From positions 310,001 through 374,000 of the forward strand of contig NC_079259.1 of assembly GCF_947241705.1 (NCBI RefSeq): DNA of 64,000 nucleotides. Direction: 5' to 3'. The notes beneath the pieces were generated by a model, which had not been told where the DNA came from, did no database searches, and saw only the letters and a program-made list of their open reading frames with translations. Shown one piece after another: positions 25,201 to 36,470 of this stretch. This DNA is from Saccharomyces mikatae IFO 1815 (lineage: Eukaryota; Ascomycota; Saccharomycetes; Saccharomycetales; Saccharomycetaceae). How positions within the stretch are numbered: the stretch's first letter is position 1; each line of letters begins with the position of its first letter. Position numbers and translations under genes: made by a program.

Positions 25201-27671
25201 AGAATATGCAAAGCGAGAACGAATCATTAATAAAAGCAGTAGAAGAAACGAAAAGCGAAAAAACTATGCAATTGTCTGCTTTACAGGACGAAATTGATTC
25301 TTTATCACGGCAAAAGGAAAATTTTCTGACGGAGAGAGAAAGCTTGGAACAAAGTATCAAACAACTAAGAGAAACCATATCCGCCATAGAAAAAGCAAAA
25401 GAAGAAGCTATCTCAAGGTTCAATTCTTCAAAAGATAATTATGAGTCTCAGCTCGGTCTATTGAGAGAGCAACTGGAAAATACAAGAAATGCAAAAGATG
25501 AAAGCGTGAATAGAATCTCAGAGTTAATTCAAAATAGTAAAAATCTGGAAGCTGAGCTAGAAACTTGCAGGCATCTCAAAGATGGATTGGAAGCAAAAAT
25601 AGAAACTTTCGAAAAAGCTTTGGATGTAATAAAGAAAAGTGAGCAGCATTTAAAGGAGGAAAAGATGCAACTCGAAAAAGAAGTTACTGACACTAAACAA
25701 CAAACAGAAATCTTACGCAGTAATTTAAAATCATTGGAAAAAGAGCATGAAGATTCCATCGCTCTGATAGAGAAGTACAAAAAACATATAATTGACAAGG
25801 AAGGGGAGTACAACGAAAGAGCTTCCGAACTAAACGATGAGATTAATTCTCTACAACAGGAAAAAGAGACAATTCGCCTAAAAAGTGACAAACTGGAAGG
25901 CGATATTAAAGAAATGAAGAACACTTTGGGAGTGCAGTCTAACTCGAAAGAGTCCGAGATCAGAGCTCTCAATATGCAAATCAAAGAGCTCGAGGAAAAG
26001 AGCCAAAAAAATGAAGCCAATTTATTACAGTCAGTTAAAAGTTTAGAATCTGAGACAACAAAAGTGAGAGAGTTGCAGGAGGAATGCGACCTTAAAAGAA
26101 AAAAAATTGGTGAATTAGAAAAAAAAATAAAAGCTTCAGAAGATAAAAACTCCCAAATTTCGGAACTGCAGAAAGAATCAGAGGAGACAAAAAGAGAGCT
26201 AGAAGCTAAAACGGCTGAAGTAAAAAATCAATTGGAAAAGATCAGTAATTTGAATGAGTTAAAAGAAAAATCAGATATTGAGTTTACTCGATTGAAGAAG
26301 ACATGGTCTGAAGACAAAAAGAATATGGAAGAACAATTGGATAAAGTAAAGAACGAAATGCAAATCAAGAATCAGGCTTTTGAAAAAGAAAGAAAACTGC
26401 TTAACGAGGGTTCTTCAACAATTACGCAAGAATATTCCGAAAAGATCAACATGTTAGAAGACAAATTAATGATATTACAAAATGAAAATGAATCAAAGAC
26501 CAAACAAATAGATGCTGTCAGGAATGACTTGGAGAGGGCCACTTTAAGCAAAGATGAACTTTTAGAAGAGAAACGGAATGAAATCAAGATCTTAAATGAT
26601 GAGATTCTTTCATATAAAGAAAAGTTAAGTGAAACAAACAAAGGTTTGCTATCAAAAGAACGAGAAAATAAGCAAAATATAGAAAGTTTAAGAGAACAGC
26701 TGCGAACTCTAAAAGAATCTAAAACTAAAGTTGAAGAGGGATTAAAAGTAATTGAGCAGAAATCTGCAACCCAAAAAGCGGAGCTGGAGAAATCTAAAGA
26801 AACTGTAAAAACATTAGAAAGTACAATCAAATGTAATGAAAAAGAGTTGAAATCTTCAATGAAGGTCATGAAGGAATCTGACGAGAAATTGGAACAGTGC
26901 AGAAAGAGTGCGGAGGAAGAGATTAAGAACTTGCAAAATGAAAAGTCTACTTTAGAGACTCAAATAAAGGAATCTAAAAAAGAGATTGAGGAGCTTGAAA
27001 GAAAATTAAAGATTGAAGCGAAATCTACCACTGAACTAGAGACCATAGAACAACAACTAAGTAAAGCAAATGAGAAATTGAATGTCAACCGAAAAGAAGA
27101 TGCACTTTTGAAGTCAAAATTGAAAGATTTAGAACGTGAACTAAAAGAAAAACAAGTAAAAATAAAAAATAACATAGAAGAAAAAGAATTGTTAACTTCT
27201 CAACTCAAAACTTTGGAGCAAGAGCTGGATAATGCTCAACAAAAGACTCAAAAATGCGAGGAAGAAAGTAAAATTGAAGTCAGGAAATTGCAAGCTGAGA
27301 AGACTGAATCTGATGAAAGAGTCGTGCAACTTGAAACCAAATACAACAATTTAGTAGCTAAAGAAGAAAATTGGAAAAAGGATGAAGATGCTATAAATAA
27401 AACTACCGATTCCCAGAAAACTGAGATCGAGAAGTTGGTCATAGAATTGGAAAAGTTGAAGACGGAAAACTCTAAGTTGAAAGAAGTCAACAAAGATCGC
27501 TCGGAAATTGATGACCTTATGCTTTTGGTTACTGACTTGGATGAGAAAAACACCAAATATCGCTCCAAGTTAAAAGATTTAGGTGTTGAAATTAGCTCTG
27601 ATGAAGAAGATGAAGAAGACGAAGAAGATGAAGAAGATGAGGAGGAAGAAGATGAGGAGGAAGAAGTTTAG
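22284..27671 (+). CDS. USO1: ER-to-Golgi vesicle tethering protein Uso1 (p115)
   Basis: Uso1 is the essential long tether that captures COPII vesicles at the cis-Golgi, acting with the Rab Ypt1. The 1795-residue product has a p115-type armadillo head (about 1-720), including the family segment LLTAANMIRSNQYAQ. Continuous heptad coiled coil runs from about 730 to 1765, rich in Lys, Glu and Leu with few prolines. It ends in an almost pure Asp/Glu tail of about 25 residues. S. cerevisiae Uso1 has 1790 residues. The frame is unbroken over 5.4 kb. Confidence 0.98.
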   Translation: MDLLQGLIQQPKVQSVDETIPTLCDRVENSTLISDRRSAVLGLKAFSRQYRESVIASGLKPLLNTLKRDYMDEDSVKAILETILILFIRGDGHDDLTRGWISQQSRLQNGKYPSPLVMKQEKEQVDQFSLWIADALTQSEDLIHLLVEFWEIDNFHIRLYTIQLLEAVMATRPLKARSALISLPTSISTMVSLLDDMHEPIRDEAILLLMAVVNDSPHVQKLVAFENIFERLFSIIGEEGGLRGSLVVNDCLSLINNILKYNTSNQTLFLETGNLPKLAHLLSEPIAQNEDFFWNDQRIININTALDIVSLTVEPGNTVTAEHQNVLLNSSVLMVVLRLAFFHNIPKKVRPVALLTAANMIRSNQYAQSEFSKIDVPYFDPSLPTNSTTNRGTTKLVPVVSILINWMLYANSVHTFNTRVACSRLLKAYLMDNFDIQKDFLLKQVQLCNNYPANNNHDDIEENGTTNEVKAEENIDEGTDTKVNTEYENILKANLFEVLLNYDAELTLNPFKLFFTTDIFMFLFNQEHQFSEELREITRHVTTGNDLDDEEPLKAIQTISELLTTSLTTADIRIPISYLTFLIYWLFGDSKATNDFLSDKSVIKSLLSFSYQIQDEDVTIKCLVTMLLGVAYEFSSKESPFPRREYFELITKSLGKDNYASRVKQFKKDSFFSRIDINEDSILAPELDETGLPKVYFSTYFIQLFNENIYRIRTALLHDPDEEPVNKISFEEVEELQKQCSKLKSELSFLQKETESTNGNLTEKLKNLSQEHEELVERYRLLDSSHISLKKNFSNLETELKNIKGSLDEMTQLKNVLETKDKENLAALQEYKGTIHKQEDTIKTLEKELETTFSQKKKAEDGINKMGKDLFALSREMQSVEEKYKNLQREKDKSDSNYQKEVKLLKEDTVKKMTEIKILNENLIKTKTEHNNLSKEKENISRELTEYRSRFQSHDSLVTKLTDKLKSLANDYKNMQSENESLIKAVEETKSEKTMQLSALQDEIDSLSRQKENFLTERESLEQSIKQLRETISAIEKAKEEAISRFNSSKDNYESQLGLLREQLENTRNAKDESVNRISELIQNSKNLEAELETCRHLKDGLEAKIETFEKALDVIKKSEQHLKEEKMQLEKEVTDTKQQTEILRSNLKSLEKEHEDSIALIEKYKKHIIDKEGEYNERASELNDEINSLQQEKETIRLKSDKLEGDIKEMKNTLGVQSNSKESEIRALNMQIKELEEKSQKNEANLLQSVKSLESETTKVRELQEECDLKRKKIGELEKKIKASEDKNSQISELQKESEETKRELEAKTAEVKNQLEKISNLNELKEKSDIEFTRLKKTWSEDKKNMEEQLDKVKNEMQIKNQAFEKERKLLNEGSSTITQEYSEKINMLEDKLMILQNENESKTKQIDAVRNDLERATLSKDELLEEKRNEIKILNDEILSYKEKLSETNKGLLSKERENKQNIESLREQLRTLKESKTKVEEGLKVIEQKSATQKAELEKSKETVKTLESTIKCNEKELKSSMKVMKESDEKLEQCRKSAEEEIKNLQNEKSTLETQIKESKKEIEELERKLKIEAKSTTELETIEQQLSKANEKLNVNRKEDALLKSKLKDLERELKEKQVKIKNNIEEKELLTSQLKTLEQELDNAQQKTQKCEEESKIEVRKLQAEKTESDERVVQLETKYNNLVAKEENWKKDEDAINKTTDSQKTEIEKLVIELEKLKTENSKLKEVNKDRSEIDDLMLLVTDLDEKNTKYRSKLKDLGVEISSDEEDEEDEEDEEDEEEEDEEEEV

Positions 27672-27743
27672 TCAAGTTAAAATAAGCACACACAAATGAT
27701 TGAAACGGTCTGTTTGATTACGTAGGCATGTCCACTCTTTTGT

Positions 27744-27774
<31 letters not shown>

Positions 27775-28103
27775 CGTTCCATTAACACATGGCATGTTAC
27801 TTATTATAGCAATTAAGCGTCACCTCTTACCCTGTAGTTAAGTTATGGTTCTATGGAAGAGATGGATATAAACCAAGAAAAAAATAGATTCGATTAGGTT
27901 TGGTGATACTGTTATCTAATACATTATTGATGTCCTATTCAGAGAACCATTTTTTTTCTCAACATGCATATATATCGAAAAACGCTTGTATATCTAGCGA
28001 TAAGTCAGTGAAAAAATAGCGGAAAGGCAATGCAAATATACAAAAGGGATGATTGTGCTAGAGAGATTTAAAACAGAAATATTAGTCAAATAGCTAAACT
28101 AAA
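27672..28103. other. USO1/YDL057W spacer with (TA)n run
   Basis: The spacer holds an alternating TA run (about 27745-27769) in the USO1 3' region, likely serving as an efficiency element for 3'-end formation. The remainder is the upstream region of the next gene. No other gene is seen. Confidence 0.5.
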
Positions 28104-29090
28104 ATGGAAAAAAAACATGTTGGCGTGCAAATACAAGATGTTCCCCCAGCACATGTTAAATTAAATCGAAATGAAAAATTCGTTTATATTACAAGTACAA
28201 CAAACTGCGTGTCTTATCAAATAGCAGCTATAGTTTCATACCCAGAAAAGGCAGATTTATTGAATACCAGTATAGATAATGGAAAATCACTGCACGAGAG
28301 TAATAAAATAGCGTTGCTGCTGCACGGGAGTCAATCTCACAAAAACGCCATTTATCAAGCTTTATTGGCAAACAGCCTGAGCCAATCGGGATATTGGGTA
28401 CTAAGAATCGATTTTAGAGGACAAGGAGATTCATCAGACAACTGCGATTCTACTGTCGGCAGGACGCTCGATCAGGATCTTGAAGATATGTGTACAGTGT
28501 ACCAAACAATATCTGACAAATCCCTCAGGAAGCAGTTGTACATGACGGGAACAATATCGCTAGATGTGATTGTCGCACATTCTAGGGGTTCTCTTGCTAT
28601 GTTCACATTCTACCTACAGTTGCTCGCAAGTGCATCTACTTTGCCGTCTTACTTGATTAATTGTGCTGGAAGATATGATGGAAGCGGACTTATCGAACGA
28701 TGTACACGGCTGCACCCAAATTGGCAAACTGAAGGAGGGTTCCGGGCAAGTGGTCCACGATATGGCAAATACAAAGATCTCTGGATCCCATCGAGCGAAA
28801 CTTATAGTATTGCCAGCGTTTGTGTTGAAAAATTCGCCGCTATACCATCTACCTGCTCCATAATGTCCTGCTACGGTTTATGTGATCACATAGTCCCACT
28901 TAGTGCAGCCTCAAATTATAAAGAGCTTTTTAAGGGCCGACATACCTTGACGCTCATTGAAAATGCAGATCATAATTACTATGGTACTGAGAGTGATCCA
29001 AATGTATTAAACTTACCGACAAGGAGGGGCAGAGTCAATTATTCACCACTCGTGGTAGATTCAATTATGGAGTTCCTGGGAAAGACATAA
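28104..29090 (+). CDS. alpha/beta hydrolase-fold protein (YDL057W)
   Basis: This 328-residue predicted serine hydrolase has no established substrate. Visible features of the fold are the oxyanion-side LLLHGSQSHKNA near 72-83, the nucleophile elbow AHSRGS near 155-160 (a G-x-S-x-G variant with Ala first), an acid-loop candidate GLCDHIVPLS near 260-269, and the catalytic His candidate NADHNYYG near 287-294. There is no signal peptide. It corresponds to S. cerevisiae YDL057W, uncharacterised and of the same length class. It is tandem with USO1 and MBP1. The frame is intact. Confidence 0.85.
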   Translation: MEKKHVGVQIQDVPPAHVKLNRNEKFVYITSTTNCVSYQIAAIVSYPEKADLLNTSIDNGKSLHESNKIALLLHGSQSHKNAIYQALLANSLSQSGYWVLRIDFRGQGDSSDNCDSTVGRTLDQDLEDMCTVYQTISDKSLRKQLYMTGTISLDVIVAHSRGSLAMFTFYLQLLASASTLPSYLINCAGRYDGSGLIERCTRLHPNWQTEGGFRASGPRYGKYKDLWIPSSETYSIASVCVEKFAAIPSTCSIMSCYGLCDHIVPLSAASNYKELFKGRHTLTLIENADHNYYGTESDPNVLNLPTRRGRVNYSPLVVDSIMEFLGKT

Positions 29091-29552
29091 GCCGTAAAAC
29101 TACATACTACTTTAAGATTGACTTGTGTCGAATTCAACCACATTGCGACATCACCCGCATAAAGCCATTGGAATTACAATTTTAAGATTAAGTAAAAACA
29201 ACGATTTACTTTATAATAATGATAATGAATGTATTTGAATCGAGCCTTTCTTGTGGTCAACACTCATTAGCCGTTATGGTCAACGTACTCATGTATCTTT
29301 CTCATTCTTGCACTTGGATATCTATAGCTTTGTGACTATTGTTTTGTTTTTCTACCCGATTAAATCAGCACAATCAACAGATGAAAAAATAAAAACGAAA
29401 ACAAAAAGTCAACTTAACTTGGTAAATCTTGAACCATCGAAACCGAAAGCTCATCACATTCATACCGCTAAACAATATCTCAAGTGCGATTGGTTTTTAA
29501 ATTGTGCTTTCTAAATATTCCGGGACGTTAAGTATATCTCTGAATCACGAGC
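29091..29552. other. YDL057W/MBP1 spacer
   Basis: Upstream region of MBP1. A short open frame (29251-29514) ends 38 bp before MBP1 and has no known homology that I recognise. I treat it as non-coding. Confidence 0.45.
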
Positions 29553-30256
29553 ATGTCTAACCAAATATATTCAGCGAAATATTCGGGGGTTGATGTTTAC
29601 GAATTTATTCATTCGACAGGATCCATTATGAAAAGAAAAAAGGATGACTGGGTCAATGCTACGCACATATTAAAGGCTGCCAATTTTGCAAAAGCCAAAA
29701 GAACTAGAATTCTGGAGAAAGAAGTGCTTAAGGAAACCCATGAAAAAGTTCAAGGCGGGTTTGGTAAATACCAGGGTACATGGGTCCCACTTAACATAGC
29801 CAAACAACTGGCAGAAAAATTTAGTGTATACGATCAATTGAAACCGTTGTTTGATTTCACACAGACAGACGGGTCTGCGTCTCCACCTCCGGCTCCAAAA
29901 CACCACCATGCTTCGAAGGTAGACAGGAAAAAGGCTATTAGAAGTGCGAGTACTTCTGCGATTATGGAAACCAAAAGAAACAGCAAGAAAAGTGAAGAAA
30001 ATCAATTTCCAAACAGTAAAATATTGGGAAATCCTGCAACCGCACCAAGAAAAAGAGGTCGGCCGGTTGGATCTACAAGAGGAGGCAGAAGGAAGTTAGG
30101 GGTCAATTTACAACGTTCTCAAAGTGATATGGGTTTTCCCAGACCAGCAATACCGAATTCTTCAATTTCAACAATGCAACTTCCTTCTATAAGACCCTCC
30201 GTGGGACCACAATCCCCAACATTAAGTATTCTGGAAGAAGAAAGACATGACTCTCG

Positions 30257-30310
<54 letters not shown>

Positions 30311-32093
30311 ACAAAATAATTCAACCCAATTTAAAGAAATTGATCTCGAAGACGGGCTGTCCAGCGATGTAGAACCTTCACAACAATTACAACAGAGTTT
30401 TAATCAAGGTGCTGGATTTGCACCCCAACAACAATCTTCCCTGATACAAACACAGCAAGCAGAATCAATGGTTACGTCCGTATCTTCGTCCCCTTCACTG
30501 CCCACATCGCCGGGTGATTTTACCGATAGTAATCCGTTTGGAGAACGGTTTCCTGGCGGTGGCACATCTCCTATAATTTCTATGATTCCACGTTATCCTG
30601 TAACTTCAAGGCCTCAGACATCAGATATCAATGACAAAGTCAATAAATACCTTTCAAAATTAGTAGATTATTTTATTTCAAATGAAATGAAGTCAAACAA
30701 GTCTCTACCGCAAGTATTATTGCATCCACCTCCCCATAGCGCTCCCTATATTGATGCCCCCATCGATCCTGAATTGCATACTGCATTCCATTGGGCGTGT
30801 TCGATGGGGAACTTACCCATTGCTGAGGCATTGTACGAAGCTGGAACAAGTATTAGATCAACGAATTCTGAAGGCCAAACTCCGTTGATGAGAAGTTCAT
30901 TATTCCATAATTCATACACTAGAAGAACTTTTCCTAGAATTTTCCTATTATTACACGAAACAGTATTCGATGTAGATTCTCATTCCCAAACGGTAATCCA
31001 TCATATTGTAAAAAGAAAATCAACAACGCCTTCTGCGGTTTATTATCTTGATGTTGTGCTATCTAAAATTAAGGATTTTTCTCCACAATATAGAATTGAG
31101 TTATTGTTAAACACACAGGATAAAAATGGCGATACCGCACTGCATATAGCCTCTAAAAATGGAGACATTGTTTTTTTTAACACGTTAGTTAAGATGGGTG
31201 CATTAACTACAATATCCAATAAAGAAGGATTAACTGCTAATGAAATAATGAATCGACAATACGAGCAAATGATGATGCAGAATAGCACAAATCCACATTC
31301 TAATTCTTTCAACACAGATTTGAACATTCATGTCAATACGAACAATACGGATGTGAAAAATGACGTTAATTCAATGGTAATCATGTCGCCTGTTTCCCCT
31401 TCGGATTATATGACGTATCCATCTCAAATCGCCACCAATATATCAAGAAACATTCCTAATGTAGTGAATTCTATGAAACAAATGGCCAGCATATACAATG
31501 ATCTTCACGAACAACATGACAATGAATTGAAAAATCTGCAAAAAACTTTGAAAAGTATTTTAAAAACAAAAACTCAAATAAACTTGAAGACGCTGGAAAT
31601 ACTAAGAGAGAGCAGGAAAGAAGAAAATGATAAGGCTCAAGATAATGAGAACTTTGAGATTTTATCTCGTCTACAAGAGCAAAATGTCGAGACGTCGAGA
31701 AAAAGGCTTATACGTTATAAAAGATTGATTAAACAAAAGCTTGAATACAGACAAACAATCCTGTTGGACAAATTAATAGCAGATGGTTCTCAGGCCACTA
31801 CGGATAACACAGATGACAGCGATAATAACACATTAGAAAGATTAAAGCTAGCCCAAGAATTAACAGTGTTACAATTTCAAAGAAGAGAACAATTGAGTAC
31901 TTTAGTGAAAAAAATTGAAGACAATACCAAGATTCATAAGTATAGACGAATTATAAGGGAAGGGACGGAAATGAATATTGAAGAAGTGGACGGTTCATTG
32001 GATGTAATACTACAGACATTGATAGCAAATAATAATAAAAATAGGGGCACTGATCAGACTGTCATGATCTCAAACGCGAACAATCATGCATAA
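29553..32093 (+). CDS. MBP1: Mbp1, DNA-binding subunit of the G1/S factor MBF
   Basis: Mbp1 pairs with Swi6 to form MBF, which activates DNA-synthesis genes through ACGCGT (MCB) sites in late G1. The product is 846 residues. The APSES/KilA-N DNA-binding domain covers about 1-105 (SGVDVYEFIHS, DDWVNATHILK). Next come an AT-hook-like RKRGRPVGS near 164-172, a 19-residue polyglutamine run at 236-254 and ankyrin repeats at about 400-560 (TAFHWACSMGN, GDTALHIASKNGD). The C-terminal Swi6-binding region includes a coiled coil. S. cerevisiae Mbp1 has 833 residues, with only a short interrupted Gln run at this place; the expansion explains the extra length. Confidence 0.97.
30258..30314 (+). repeat. 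CAG/CAA polyglutamine microsatellite inside MBP1
   Basis: Nineteen consecutive Gln codons: four CAG, then alternating CAA/CAG, then three CAA. The alternation is a hexamer (CAACAG)n repeat, which can vary in length by slippage while staying in frame. Confidence 0.95.
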
Positions 32094-32376
32094 AATATAA
32101 ACAATAACCTATATGTATCAGTATATCAAAGAATGAGTAAAACAATGAGATAATATTTATTAACTTCTTTTACGTAAGTAAAAAGCTACATAAGGATCAA
32201 CCTTTTTCTTTTTTTTTTTTTTCATTTTTCAATTACAAACTAAGACATGACAGTAAGCAAAACTTATCCTGTGTTTTCTTCTTCTTTTTATAATGTCGAG
32301 AAGGGGATTGGCTAAACTAAAATTGACAAAAACAGGTGTGATATAGATTATATTCATTACAGTTCGTTTACCTAAC

Positions 32377-33462
32377 TCACATAATGATAGCTTCCTTTGG
32401 AACATTATCGGAGATAGACTTGTGAGGTAAGACTTTACCACCATTGATGTAGATTTCGTCCTTAACTTCAACGTCGTCACCTAAGACAGTGACACCTTCC
32501 AAACGACACCATTGACCGACGGTAGAGTTCCAACCAACGATGGTAGACTTGACCAAAGAATGATTCTTGATGGTAGAGTTGCACAAAACAACAGATCTAG
32601 TGATTCTAACACCATCACCAATAGTAACATTAGGACCGATAACAACATCTGGACCGATCTTAGCAGTTGAGGAAATCTTAGCAGTTGGGTCGATCAAGGC
32701 ATTACCCACAATATTGGCGCCAGTAGCCAACTTCTTTGGTTCTCTCTTGGCCAAAGAGTTCAAGTAAAGAACAGTACCGGACAAAAAGTCCTTTGGTTGA
32801 CCAACATCCATCCAGAAACCTTCCAAATCGAAGGAATATAGTTGTTTTTCTTCAACCAAAATTGGGAAAGTCTCCTTTTCAATAGAAGTTGGCTTCATCT
32901 CAATCAAATCAATGACCTCTGGATTTAGGATGTACAAACCAGCGTTAATTCTGTTACCGACAAATTCTTTTGGCTTTTCAACGAATCTGTCAATCAAGTT
33001 TGGAGTAGCTATATCATGGACAATGACACCATATTTGGAAGGTTCGTCGACCTTAGTAGCCACAATGGTACCTTTACCCCCGTGAGCTTTGTGAAAGTCG
33101 GCTAATTCCTTGAATGGATATTCACAAATGACATCAGAATTTAGAACAAAAAATGGAGAGTTATCCTTTTTCAAAACATCTTCAGCCAACTTCAATGGAC
33201 CCGCAGTACCCAATGGTTCAGTTTCCACGGAAAAAGTGATGTTGACACCGTATTCCTTCTCGTACTTCTTCAAAGTCTCGACCATGACTTCTGGTCTGTA
33301 ATTAACAGCAAGAACGATGTCAGTAACACCGGCGTTGGCCAAAGCCTCGATTTGGTGCAGAATCATTGGTCTGTTACCGAATTCGACCAATGGTTTTGGA
33401 ACGGTTAACGTCAAAGGTCTCAATCTGGTACCGTAACCACCGACTAAAATTAAACCTTTCAT
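32377..33462 (-). CDS. PSA1: GDP-mannose pyrophosphorylase (Psa1/Vig9)
   Basis: Psa1 makes GDP-mannose from GTP and mannose-1-phosphate in the cytosol and so feeds N- and O-glycosylation, GPI anchors and wall mannan. The 361-residue enzyme opens with the nucleotidyltransferase signature ([21 protein letters not shown], residues about 6-26). It has the [13 protein letters not shown] metal site near 104-116 and an SRVVL/left-handed beta-helix C-terminal half ([16 protein letters not shown]). The length equals S. cerevisiae (361). Codon bias is very strong. It converges with MBP1 (283 bp). The 5' side faces the large accessory spacer. Confidence 0.98.
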   Translation of the reverse strand: MKGLILVGGYGTRLRPLTLTVPKPLVEFGNRPMILHQIEALANAGVTDIVLAVNYRPEVMVETLKKYEKEYGVNITFSVETEPLGTAGPLKLAEDVLKKDNSPFFVLNSDVICEYPFKELADFHKAHGGKGTIVATKVDEPSKYGVIVHDIATPNLIDRFVEKPKEFVGNRINAGLYILNPEVIDLIEMKPTSIEKETFPILVEEKQLYSFDLEGFWMDVGQPKDFLSGTVLYLNSLAKREPKKLATGANIVGNALIDPTAKISSTAKIGPDVVIGPNVTIGDGVRITRSVVLCNSTIKNHSLVKSTIVGWNSTVGQWCRLEGVTVLGDDVEVKDEIYINGGKVLPHKSISDNVPKEAIIM

Positions 33463-34430
33463 TTTTCAATTATATATATATTATCTGTTGAATTTGTAGC
33501 TTGTCTTGAATGATAATATTTTGTTCTTATATTTAACAAAATATCTCTGACAGAAGAAAAGAGTTAGCGAATGTAAATTAGTTTGCACACTAGATGAACG
33601 ATATCAAAGTCAAAGAGATGAGAGGAAAACTGACAAGAAATCGAGAAAAAATACAACATTCAAGAGTAAGGAAAGAGAGCATTATGAAACATTGGACAGT
33701 AATGTGAAACCTCTGATATATATATGTTTACAAGAGCGCCACGAAAGAGAGAAAAAAAGAAAACAAAGCGAGAAAAGACCAGCTTACTGATCGCCGGTCG
33801 GCTGTGGTTCTGTGTCTGTCGTCTGTTTGTTTGTTTGTTTGTATGTTGCTGCGTTTTTCATGCTGTAAAACGGCAAAAACAAAAGAAAAAGTTTTTCAAA
33901 TATTGAGATAAAAATAAACGTGGTAGCACCCGAGGCATTTCCAGCTGGCCAACGAGTACACGGTGGCCGTTTCATTTGGTGTTTTTTTTTCATTTTCGCG
34001 TTCCTCACACAACAACCCCCATTTTCTTTTGCTGTTCATTGCTGTGCATTGCTGGTTACGTGGCGTGGGCAGTTCAGTTCAGGCTGCCGTTGTAGAACTA
34101 TAGCCAGGAGAGTTGCACTGGAAGACGAAGTGACCGATTTAGTGCCACTGGCCAAGGGTCTTGCGTTTTACCAGCACGCGGTAGAAAGAATCATGCGCAG
34201 CATGAAGAATGTCAAGAGCACGCGCTTCAACCTTGGAATCTTAAGCGATTTTGTGTGTTGAGCTTGGCTCGATCGACAATGCGTATGGTCGCCTTGAAAG
34301 TGTACTCAGTAACACGGTTGTACACAGAACGCGAAGTAGTAAGTTACTTTAGGCTTTCTCGGTGTAATATTTAAGGTGAAAAACTAGAACTTTGCACAGT
34401 AGAGTCAAAGAAAGCGAGCCGCCGAAATGC
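33463..34430 (-). promoter_or_regulatory. PSA1 upstream region with SCB-like element
   Basis: The reverse-strand promoter of PSA1. CGCGAAA (complement of 33994-34000) is a core SBF (Swi4/Swi6) site, about 535 bp from the ATG; PSA1 is known as a late-G1, SBF-controlled wall gene in S. cerevisiae. A (TTTG)5 microsatellite lies near 33823-33842. A short TA run sits at about 33471-33480 just before the ATG. Confidence 0.4.
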
Positions 34431-36360
34431 ATCTAAAAACGCAGTATAGTTTAATATCTCTTTTGATTCAATGGTTTGAGTGCTAAAACTTGGTAGCTTG
34501 TTGTAGGCAGGAGTGTTCAAGTTAGGGGGTGCTTGCTTGTGTTGACGCAGAGGACACTTTTCCGTGCCTTAGTACTCACCGTTACTTAGACAAGACAGTA
34601 AGGATCGCTTTTGTAAAAAAAATACCTAATATTGCGTTTTCGTATTCTGCTACTAGCGTCAGATACGGTGCCATCCATTCTTTTTTACTCTTTAAAAACA
34701 AGAATTACGAAGTCTTAGAGGCCTTCACCATGGCTGGAGTAAGCGCCTGCGTAGAAAGCTCCAGCTAACTGCTGTTCAATTTGAGCTTGTGGCCGACCGT
34801 CTCCAAAAAATAAGGATAGGGAAGCTATACAAGAGTGATGCACGTACCGGTGAGGTTTTGATCCTATTCAGAGAAAGTCACTAACTAGAAAAAGTAAATA
34901 AAGAAAAAGTGAATAATATTATTACTATTTGCTTGTTATGATGCCTTTACTCAAAATTTACAGTTGGTATTATACTGTTGTAGTGTATGGGTGGCTCGTA
35001 CACCCGGACTGGTTTTTTTGCTTAAAAGGCCTGCAATGCATAATGTGGCGGTAAGGGAATGAGTAACAAATGGGAAACAAATACGAACAGGAAGAGTGAC
35101 CAATTGATATCTTCTCTGTTTTGTCAGGCATATCTCTTAGCTATAGTTTATTTCGATGGTAATTAAACAAGATGGCACTCTTTCGTACGTTGGAGAACCG
35201 GGTTAGCGAGTTTTACCTTTCAGTGTATCTTATCTTCATCGTATGCTCTTCGTGTCGCAAAGTATGGAACTGAATAGTTTCGACTCCTCTTTCATCAGGC
35301 CATACTACAGAATGTTAGCACTGAGACGGCCAAAGACGCAAAATATTACTGTCATGGTCAATGGCAATAACCTTTTGTAAGAAACATGACGGTTTAGAGG
35401 ATTTGGTACGATCCTTTTTCATTTGGGTGGCCTGAAGCTACATTGATACTGAGCTTGGCATTTCTTCATGAACCATACCTGATCTTATTAAACTACTTTA
35501 ACCTTGTTTGTATTTTGACCTCATTACATATCAAAATTTCGTCACATGAGCTATTTGATTGTGGTTGTTAGCACGTGGTCTCATGAATGCCTGATAGTCA
35601 AATGCTTGAGTTCAAATTGTTCTTCAAGCGAATGGAAGTTTACGCACTAATTAGTTTATAAAGCAGGTGTCAATTTGTATTATCGTTCACCTTTCTTTTC
35701 GTCATTCTTCTATTTGAAATATTGTTGATATTTTTATTACACATCTTATACAATGGGCATGGTCACTTCTGTATTATTGCAGCTCTTCTATGGCAAAAAA
35801 TGATCATTTCACAAGAAAGACCCCAAACTAGTGACAAATGCAAATGCAGAGTAGTTAATATAGTAGTCGTATGGTTTCGAGATCTTACTTGTATTTGTAT
35901 TGCCACGTAACAGTGCAATAATTCTTGTTAGTATATTCCCATGTTAACCTAGGAAATGGTACATTTTTCTGCGTATTAGTCATTTTGCCGCTTCGAATCG
36001 AGCCAGGCACCTCTGTATGACATTGTGCTGCAGTAGTCATAGCCATATAACTAACTTACATTCATCTGTTGTTAGCATAGCTTTATGCAGTTTAGCTGGA
36101 AGCAACGGAGTTATCATTATCCATAGCTAATATAACGATACTCCGAAGCATTAAAATCAATATCAACATACACCACACATTGATGTCGTGGTGTTTGAAA
36201 GTAAAAAGATGTTAGGAGAACTGTTCGAGAGGTAAGTGCAGATGAAATAAAAATTTCTTAGCCAAATACCAACCAGAAACTTGACATGTAAAGAATATGA
36301 ATCATTTCCAGTTGAAGATACGGTAAATTAGTTGACTTACTGTCATATTTAAAAAAAACC
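34431..36360. other. gene-poor accessory spacer, left part
   Basis: No intact gene. One open frame (34529-34768, +) has a faint mitochondrial-carrier look, discussed as a finding. Another (35722-35910, +) has nothing I recognise. Base composition is AT-rich and stops are scattered in all frames, as expected of decayed or non-coding sequence. Confidence 0.5.
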
Positions 36361-36371
36361 TGATGCGCTCC

Positions 36372-36465
36372 ATCGGCGAGTGTTTTAAATACTTCTCTTA
36401 TATAGTATAAAAGGATCTGATCTTATTCTTAATTAATACTAGAACTTAACTATTCATAATCAACA
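36372..36465 (+). mobile_element. 3' fragment of a tau-like (Ty4-type) LTR
   Basis: This fragment resembles the 3' third of the LTR at 40222-40512: shared CTCTTATATAG, then TCTTATTCTTAATTA, and an end in ATCAACA. It is an old partial solo LTR without internal coding sequence. The family name is tentative. Confidence 0.5.
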
Positions 36466-36470
36466 GTATA

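Noticed and set aside
24380-27568. Reverse-strand Ser/Phe-rich frames opposite USO1
   Set aside because: Same artefact of coiled-coil codons read backwards.
27745-27769. (TA)n tract as a special element
   Set aside because: Common in yeast 3' regions; noted only as part of the spacer.
33724-34261. Open frames upstream of PSA1
   Set aside because: Low-complexity Lys/Phe/Cys-rich translations across promoter poly-purine tracts and a TTTG microsatellite.
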